This document shows positions 5,080 to 9,747 of a stretch of DNA of 9,747 nt, one piece after another. Numbering within the stretch: the stretch's first letter is position 1; each line of letters begins with the position of its first letter. Where the stretch lies: NCBI GenBank assembly GCA_035602605.1, contig DATNLZ010000023.1:1-9747 (forward strand), read 5' to 3'. The translations under genes and the position numbers were made by a program. The notes beneath the pieces are model-generated. The model was not told the DNA's origin. It did not search any database and saw only the letters and a program-made list of their open reading frames with translations. Origin of the DNA: DASQHY01 sp035602605 (GTDB taxonomy: Bacteria > Acidobacteriota > Terriglobia > Acidiferrales > UBA7541).

Positions 5080-6027
5080 ATGGCCCTGAAAGCGACTGAG
5101 AAAATTTGGCACAATGGAAGCTGGATCAACTGGGATGACGCCAAAATTCACGTTCTTTCCCACGTGGTTGGTTATGGCTCCGCAGTCTTCGAAGGGATTC
5201 GCTGCTACGATACCAGGCAAGGTCCGGCGATCTTCCGCCTCGGCCCGCACATGCATCGGCTGCTTAACTCTGCAAAGATCTACCGCATGGATCCCCCGTT
5301 CACCGTCGAAGATCTTAGCAACGCCGCCGTCGAGCTCGTGCGCATCAACAAGCTGCCGGCCTGCTACGTAAAGCCTATCGTCCTCCGCGGATATGGCGAC
5401 GTCAGCGTCAACCCTTTGCCCAATCCCATCGAAGTGTACATGGCGTGCTGGCCCTGGGGTGCGTACCTCGGTCCGGAAGCCCAGGCCAAAGGCGTTGACG
5501 TCTGCGTAAGCACTTGGGCGCGCATCGCTCCGAATACCCTACCAGCGATGTCCAAGGCCGCCGCAAACTACATGAACTCGCAGCTTATTCGCATGGAAGC
5601 CGGCGCGAATGGTTATGCCGAAGGAATCGCGCTCGATTCGAGTGGCTACGTCAGCGAAGGCTCCGGCATGAATGTTTTCGTGGTCCAGGACGGAACGATC
5701 CTCACGCCACCGCTTTCCGCCAGCATTCTTCCCGGCATTACTCGTAACTCGATCGTGCAAATTTGCGCCGACCTGAAAATCCCTGTTCGCGAAACCGTCC
5801 TTCCACGTGAAATGCTTTATATCGCCGATGAAATTTTCTTTGTCGGTACCGCCGTCGAGGTCACGCCCGTTCGCTCGGTTGACAAAATCGTGATCGGAAA
5901 AGGAGTGCGCGGCGAGATTACCCGCCAACTGCAGGACGAATTCTTCGCCCTTACCAGCGGCACCAAACCCGACCGCCACAATTGGCTCACGCCGGTAGGG
6001 GTTCCCGTAAGCGCTATGGCCCGCTAG
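5080..6027 (+). CDS. ilvE: Branched-chain amino acid aminotransferase
   Basis: A 315-residue PLP-dependent fold-type IV aminotransferase, cytoplasmic. It performs the last step of valine, leucine and isoleucine synthesis (and the first of their breakdown), swapping the amino group with glutamate/2-oxoglutarate. The PLP lysine is K159 in MSKAAANYMNS. Family hallmarks are GYGSAVFEGIRCYDT (41-55 region), EGSGMNVFVV, SILPGITRNS and EVTPVRSVD, which separate it from D-amino-acid aminotransferase and aminodeoxychorismate lyase. Length is normal for the family. ATG 5080 is chosen because it has GGAG six bases upstream, lies after the predicted promoter and gives the usual family N-terminus (KIWHNG). 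The gene appears to stand alone, with its own promoter and 273 bases before the next gene; no other branched-chain pathway gene is in the window. Confidence 0.95.
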   Translation: MALKATEKIWHNGSWINWDDAKIHVLSHVVGYGSAVFEGIRCYDTRQGPAIFRLGPHMHRLLNSAKIYRMDPPFTVEDLSNAAVELVRINKLPACYVKPIVLRGYGDVSVNPLPNPIEVYMACWPWGAYLGPEAQAKGVDVCVSTWARIAPNTLPAMSKAAANYMNSQLIRMEAGANGYAEGIALDSSGYVSEGSGMNVFVVQDGTILTPPLSASILPGITRNSIVQICADLKIPVRETVLPREMLYIADEIFFVGTAVEVTPVRSVDKIVIGKGVRGEITRQLQDEFFALTSGTKPDRHNWLTPVGVPVSAMAR

Positions 6028-6300
6028 TTTTTGCCGGCCATCCCTGAATTGCGCTTGTTGGGCGGCGCGGACCTTCCGGCAGAGCCTTTGTTGCAGCTCC
6101 GGGTGATTGCAGATGTCCTCGAACGGCTTTAAAAGCCGAGGACCGTTGATCCGGGCATCGGGTTACGGACACCAACTTCAAACAGAAATGTGGATTGATT
6201 ACTTTCCCGACCACAACGTTCTCTACATCTTTGACTGCTCTCGCTGCCTTCAGTAGCATTGCCGGGAGCTCAGTTCTCTCTCATTCATTTGGAGGCCCGG
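6028..6300. other. Intergenic region between ilvE and the channel gene
   Basis: No supported gene lies here. It contains one imperfect hairpin at 6117-6141 (outer CCTC/GAGG, inner GGCT/AGCC, bulged GAAC on the left arm). No T tract follows, so it is a poor terminator. I see no convincing promoter for the channel gene, only its GGAGG ribosome-binding site at 6291-6295. Confidence 0.5.
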
Positions 6301-6993
6301 ATGTACAGCAAGATCCAGAAGCTCGCTGCGGAATTCATCGGCACCTTCGCTCTGGTTTTCTTTGCCGCCGGCTCCATTTGCACAGATCAGTTTCTCCGCA
6401 CCACAGGACAAGGCAGTCTGGGCCTGCTGGGAATTGCCATTGCTTCCGGCCTCGTGATTGCCGTGATGTACTCTGCCCTTGCCCGCATTTCGGGCGGTCA
6501 CTTCAATCCAGCCATTACCATCGGTTTCTGGGTCACCAGGCGGAGCAATACTTTTGACGCGGTCCTTTATTGGCTGGCGCAGTTGGCCGGAGCGGTTACC
6601 GCAGCATATTCCCTGCGCGCTTTGATTCCTGAAGAAACATGGCGTGCTGTTTCTCTCGGGACACCAGACTTGGCTCGTGACTTCACTCGCTCTTACGGTA
6701 TCCTGCTGGAAGGGTTGCTTACCTTTTTTCTCGTCTTCATATTTTTCTCCACGGCTGTTGATGAACCGTCGACGTCGAACAAAAACCCGGACTTGGTCAT
6801 CGGCCTAACCGTAACCATGGCTATCCTTTTGGGCGGACCGCTCACCGGCGCGGTCATGAATCCCGCGCGCGCTTTGGGTCCCGCGATCGCTGCTCGCCAC
6901 TGGGCCAATCACGGTGTTTATTGGGTCGGGCCACTTGCTGGAGGAGTCGTGGCCGGCTGGCTTTATGACGCACTCTTCCTGAAAAAACTCTGA
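6301..6993 (+). CDS. Aquaporin-family (MIP) channel with non-standard selectivity filter
   Basis: A 230-residue inner-membrane channel of the major intrinsic protein family, with six predicted helices and both re-entrant NPA motifs: HFNPA (NPA at 69-71) and MNPAR (NPA at 187-189). Aligned by eye to E. coli AqpZ, the aromatic/arginine filter residues F43, H174, T183 and R189 become S49, I175, A184 and R190. This is neither the water-only AqpZ set nor the glycerol GlpF set (W/G/F/R). A wider, less polar pore is therefore expected, possibly passing small neutral solutes. This is inference. ATG 6301 has GGAGG five bases upstream and gives the standard family start (KLAAEFIGTF); a TTG at 6259 in the same frame is less likely. 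It seems to be a single-gene unit; the substrate is not revealed by neighbours. Confidence 0.93.
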   Translation: MYSKIQKLAAEFIGTFALVFFAAGSICTDQFLRTTGQGSLGLLGIAIASGLVIAVMYSALARISGGHFNPAITIGFWVTRRSNTFDAVLYWLAQLAGAVTAAYSLRALIPEETWRAVSLGTPDLARDFTRSYGILLEGLLTFFLVFIFFSTAVDEPSTSNKNPDLVIGLTVTMAILLGGPLTGAVMNPARALGPAIAARHWANHGVYWVGPLAGGVVAGWLYDALFLKKL

Positions 6994-7036
6994 TTCGCTC
7001 CTGTTAACTGGACCGCAACTCACGCGCGGACCTTGC

Positions 7037-7065
7037 TTGCGGGGCCTTCGCGCGGGTGCTAGTGT
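7037..7065 (+). promoter_or_regulatory. Possible pilT promoter
   Basis: TTGCGG (7037-7042), 17 bases, TAGTGT (7060-7065) upstream of the pilT start at 7103. The spacing is ideal but both hexamers match the consensus only partly, in a GC-rich context, so this is a weak candidate. Confidence 0.35.
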
Positions 7066-7102
7066 CGACTGAGGATCCGAAAAATTCGGGGGTTTCACCA
7101 AA

Positions 7103-8248
7103 ATGTCCTTAAGTGTTGATGATCTGCTGCGCCGCGCCGTCGAAAGTAAGGCTTCCGACCTGCACCTTAAAGTTGGCAATCATCCCTATCTCCGTGTTGA
7201 CGGCTTGCTGGCCGCTTTGAGTGATGTCCCGCGCGTGACGCCCGAAGAAATGCTTTCCATGGCTTTCAGCATGATGACCAACCGCCAGAAGCAGAAATTC
7301 AAAGAGACGGCAGAGTTGGATATGGCCTACGGTGTCGCCGGCCTGGGCCGCTTCCGCGTCAACGTTTTTCAGCAGCGCGGAAACGTGGGCATGGTCCTCC
7401 GAGTTATCCCAACAAAAATTCGAACGTGGGAAGAGCTGGACCTCCCGCATGTCATCGACAAGATCTGCCAGGAGCAGCGCGGTCTGGTTCTCGTCACCGG
7501 CACGACTGGCTCCGGCAAATCCACCACTCTCGCAGCCATGATCGACCGCATCAACTCCACTCGCGCCGACCATATCATCACGATTGAAGACCCCATCGAG
7601 TTCCTGCACCGCGACAAGCGTAGCTTCATCAACCAGCGCGAGGTGGAAGTCGACACCGCGAATTTCTCCACCGCGCTCCGCGCGGCTCTGCGCCAGGACC
7701 CTGACGTGATTCTGGTCGGCGAAATGCGCGACCTTGAAACTATTTCTACCGCGCTCTTGGCCGCTGAAACCGGACACCTCGTACTATCAACGTTGCATAC
7801 TCTCGACGCCACCGAGACTATCCAGCGCATCATCGCCGTCTTTCCGCCGCCCGAACAGAAGCAAATCCGCCTACAGATGGCCGCCACGCTCAAGTCTGTT
7901 GTTAGCCAAAGACTGGTGCGCCGCGCCGATGACAAGGGCCGCGTCCCCGCTTGCGAAGTGATGATCGCAACCTCGTACATTCGCGATTGCATCATCAATC
8001 CTGATAAGACGCGCCTCATTCACGATGCGATCGCCGCCGGGACGTCGCAGTACGGCATGCAGACCTTCGACCAATCGCTGTTCGGCCTGTTCACGCGCAA
8101 GCTCATCACCTACGAAGAGGCACTGGTCCGCGCCTCTAACGCTGACGAGTTCAAATTGCGCGTTCAAGGTATTCGCTCCGCAGCCGATGCCGCTCGCGAA
8201 GAGATGGAGCAACAAATGGCCGACTTCGACCGGTATACTCGCAAATAA
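7103..8248 (+). CDS. pilT: Type IV pilus retraction ATPase PilT
   Basis: A 381-residue hexameric ATPase of the GspE/PilT secretion-ATPase superfamily, acting at the cytoplasmic base of type IV pili to depolymerise pilin and retract the fibre (twitching, surface sensing, DNA uptake). The N-terminal PAS-like domain begins LLRRAVESKASDLHL (8-22). Walker A GTTGSGKST is at 133-141, the Asp box IEDPIEF at 161-167, Walker B VILVGEMRD at 202-210 (E207) and the His box STLHT at 229-233. The C-terminal region with GMQTFDQSL (318-326) is typical of PilT and argues against the extension ATPase PilB, which is longer and carries a zinc-binding site. The canonical AIRNLIRE motif is replaced by a looser RLIHDAIAAG (304-313). 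Initiation is at ATG 7103 with a weak GGGGG ten bases upstream. No other pilus gene is in the window. Confidence 0.95.
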   Translation: MSLSVDDLLRRAVESKASDLHLKVGNHPYLRVDGLLAALSDVPRVTPEEMLSMAFSMMTNRQKQKFKETAELDMAYGVAGLGRFRVNVFQQRGNVGMVLRVIPTKIRTWEELDLPHVIDKICQEQRGLVLVTGTTGSGKSTTLAAMIDRINSTRADHIITIEDPIEFLHRDKRSFINQREVEVDTANFSTALRAALRQDPDVILVGEMRDLETISTALLAAETGHLVLSTLHTLDATETIQRIIAVFPPPEQKQIRLQMAATLKSVVSQRLVRRADDKGRVPACEVMIATSYIRDCIINPDKTRLIHDAIAAGTSQYGMQTFDQSLFGLFTRKLITYEEALVRASNADEFKLRVQGIRSAADAAREEMEQQMADFDRYTRK

Positions 8249-8392
8249 AGCCGGAGAGAGATTCCTCGACCCTGCGCCGGCGCATGAACTGCAAAAGCAC
8301 CGCAGCGCTTCGCTGGGAATGAGCCTCCGTTAAGACGATCCTGCCCCCTAGGCGCTTGCTTCCCTGCCCTCCACCAACTATGCTTCGTGCAC

Positions 8393-8914
8393 ATGTTCCG
8401 TGAGCCGCGCAAGCTTTGCTCCGAGCCTGACCTGTATGCCTCCGCAATTCGCGCACTCATGCGCCGCGCCCATTCTGTTTACGAGATGCGCCAGGCCCTT
8501 GAACGCCGAGCGGAAGATAAGTCGGCAGCCCGCAAGGTTCTCGACCGCTTACGCGAGCAAAAGCTGCTCGATGATGCGCGCTACGCTCGTCAGTTCGTGC
8601 GATATCACATGGAGATACGTCGCCAGGGAAAGTTCCGGATCGCGCGGGACCTTCGCGTACGCGGTATTGCCGACCGAGACATCGATGCCGCGTTTGAAGA
8701 AGCTTTCCAGCAAAACGACGAGTCAGCGATCGTTCGCAAGCGTATCGTCAACAAACTAAAGATGTTTCGGGGCGAGATGGACGACCGCAAGATGGCTTCC
8801 CTGTACCGGAGCCTTCTTCGCGCCGGATTTTCGGCGGAGGTGATCCGCCGCGAGTTGCGGGCTGCGACTAAAGCAGACCCCGGAGAGCTGATCGCCTCGG
8901 AAGAAGATCTCTGA
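8393..8914 (+). CDS. recX: Regulatory protein RecX
   Basis: A 173-residue, highly charged, helical cytoplasmic protein of the RecX family, which binds RecA filaments and modulates recombination and the SOS response. The RecX three-helix repeats are visible: ALMRRAHSVYEMRQALERR near the start, then a segment with LLDDARYARQFVR and GKFRIARDLRVRGI, and a C-terminal repeat with RSLLRAGFSAEVIRREL. Length is typical. ATG 8393 is taken as start; GTG 8387, two codons earlier, is equally possible because neither has a recognisable ribosome-binding site. It lies 144 bases after pilT and 163 bases before alaS. recX beside alaS recalls the recA-recX-alaS order of enterobacteria, but recA is not in this window. 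The 8249-8392 gap holds only a small hairpin (8303-8315) without a T tract. Confidence 0.9.
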   Translation: MFREPRKLCSEPDLYASAIRALMRRAHSVYEMRQALERRAEDKSAARKVLDRLREQKLLDDARYARQFVRYHMEIRRQGKFRIARDLRVRGIADRDIDAAFEEAFQQNDESAIVRKRIVNKLKMFRGEMDDRKMASLYRSLLRAGFSAEVIRRELRAATKADPGELIASEEDL

Positions 8915-9013
8915 CCACCGCAAGAGGCTCCCTGGATCGGGCGACGCCGAGCGTGACTTCTCATGGGCGGCGCATTCTCACACGAGTCAATGAAGCGACA
9001 AAGGCACCGATCG

Positions 9014-9043
9014 TTGCGGCGGAACTGCGCCTTCTGCGATAAT
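9014..9043 (+). promoter_or_regulatory. Promoter of alaS (extended -10)
   Basis: TTGCGG (9014-9019), 18 bases, GATAAT (9038-9043) preceded by TGC, which makes an extended -10. The start site would be near 9050. A short hairpin TTCCC-AAAC-GGGAA (9050-9063) would then lie at the very 5' end of the transcript, just before the GGGG ribosome-binding site; it may influence translation or RNA stability. Confidence 0.55.
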
Positions 9044-9077
9044 CTTTGATTCCCAAACGGGAAAAACTGGGGCTGAT

Positions 9078-9747
9078 GTGACCGGTAACGACATCCGCGA
9101 GAAATTCCTGAGCTTCTTCGAGGTTAAGGGGCATCGAAGAGTACGCAGCTCTTCGCTTGTTCCCGTGAACGATCCCACGTTGCTGTTCACCAACGCGGGA
9201 ATGAATCAGTTCAAGGACGTTTTTCTCGGCCTCGAGCAGCGCGACTACAAGCGAGCCACTTCCGCGCAGAAATGTGTTCGCGCCGGCGGCAAGCACAACG
9301 ACCTCGAAAATGTCGGCTTCACCAAGCGCCATCACACCTTCTTCGAGATGCTCGGCAATTTTTCCTTCGGCGATTACTTAAAGGAAAAAGCCATCCCCTA
9401 CGCCTGGGAGCTGATCACCTCTCCCGAGTGGTTCGCGATTCCCAAGGACAAACTCTACGTCACGGTGTTCGGCGGCGCGGAAGTCGCGCCGGGAACGACG
9501 CTAGGCGTCGATGAAGACGCCCGCAAATTCTGGCTCGCCGAAAAAGTTCCCGCCGAGCGCATCGTTCCCATCCCCGGCCTGAAAGAAAATTTCTGGGCCA
9601 TGGGCGACACCGGCCCTTGCGGCCCCTGCAGCGAAATTCATTACGACATGGGCCCGCAAGCCTCCGAGCAAGGCCACGCCGACTGCAAATTCCCCTGCGA
9701 TTGCGGCCGCTACGTAGAAATCTGGAACCTAGTCTTCATGCAATTCA
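9078..9747 (+). CDS. alaS: Alanyl-tRNA synthetase, N-terminal part (cut off by window edge)
   Basis: The first 223 codons of a class II aminoacyl-tRNA synthetase that charges tRNA-Ala; a full AlaS is about 870-900 residues, so only the start of the catalytic domain is present. Clear AlaS features: IREKFLSFFEVKGH at the N-terminus, SSSLVP, KCVRAGGKHNDLENVG (motif 2 region, R68), TFFEMLGNFSFGDY, ENFWAMGDTGPCGPCSEIHYD and VEIWNLVFMQF at the window edge. The start is GTG 9078, with GGGG five bases upstream; the overlapping ATG at 9076 is out of frame and stops at once. Between the GPCSEIHYD segment and VEIWNLVF the protein carries a cysteine cluster, C203, C207 and C209 (DCKFPCDCGRY), not present in the E. 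coli enzyme. The gene is expected to be essential. Confidence 0.96.
   Translation, partial: MTGNDIREKFLSFFEVKGHRRVRSSSLVPVNDPTLLFTNAGMNQFKDVFLGLEQRDYKRATSAQKCVRAGGKHNDLENVGFTKRHHTFFEMLGNFSFGDYLKEKAIPYAWELITSPEWFAIPKDKLYVTVFGGAEVAPGTTLGVDEDARKFWLAEKVPAERIVPIPGLKENFWAMGDTGPCGPCSEIHYDMGPQASEQGHADCKFPCDCGRYVEIWNLVFMQF

Noticed and set aside
6259..6300. TTG start extending the channel protein by 14 residues
   Set aside because: The extension has no family match; ATG 6301 is preceded by GGAGG at ideal spacing.
7109..7777. Long minus-strand open frame opposite pilT (222 codons), and a second one at 7369-8019
   Set aside because: Both are antisense shadows of pilT, a convincing gene; their translations show no recognisable domain and no ribosome-binding context.
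8303..8315. Hairpin CAGCG-CTT-CGCTG between pilT and recX as a terminator
   Set aside because: The stem is only 5 bp and no T tract follows on either strand.
1..9747. tRNA, rRNA, CRISPR array or prophage genes
   Set aside because: No cloverleaf, rRNA-like stretch, regularly spaced repeats or phage genes were seen in any intergenic region.

Overview
The window looks like chromosomal DNA from a free-living Gram-negative bacterium. A member of the Acidobacteriota is my best guess. It rests on the moderately GC-rich composition, the presence of a pilT-type retraction ATPase, the style of the protein sequences and the stand-alone ClpB-like ATPases. This is inference from sequence character, not a database result. 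Both ends cut through genes (an AAA+ ATPase on the left, alaS on the right), so the window may be a whole contig.

Left third (1-2443), all on the minus strand. A promoter with an embedded palindrome (2411-2443) drives a two-gene operon. The first gene encodes a 144-residue protein of unknown function whose N-terminus resembles the start of IS4/IS1634-type transposases. The second encodes a 410-residue stand-alone AAA+ ATPase equivalent to the second ATPase ring (D2) of ClpA/ClpB. The ribosome-binding site of the ATPase gene overlaps the stop codon of the first gene, and a textbook intrinsic terminator (652-678) closes the operon. Beyond the terminator lies the start of a second, paralogous ATPase gene (1-407) with its own ribosome-binding site. 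Its upstream region is rich in palindromes and repeats. The two ATPase genes differ strongly at the N-terminus but are 281/283 identical at the DNA level from the Walker A region to the window edge, which looks like recent gene conversion.

Middle (2592-4913), plus strand. A likely operon of three genes: an alkyltransferase-like DNA-lesion-binding protein (PWHR in place of the PCHR active site) with a basic proline-rich tail, then the ATPase and permease of a DrrAB-type ABC exporter. The genes are separated by 11 nt or overlap by 4 nt.

Right half (5000-9747), plus strand, mostly core functions: ilvE (branched-chain aminotransferase) with its own promoter, an aquaporin-family channel with a non-standard selectivity filter, pilT (type IV pilus retraction), recX (RecA modulator) and the start of alaS (alanyl-tRNA synthetase). 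No tRNA, rRNA, CRISPR array or complete insertion sequence was seen. The most unusual part is the paired ClpB-D2-like ATPase module on the left.
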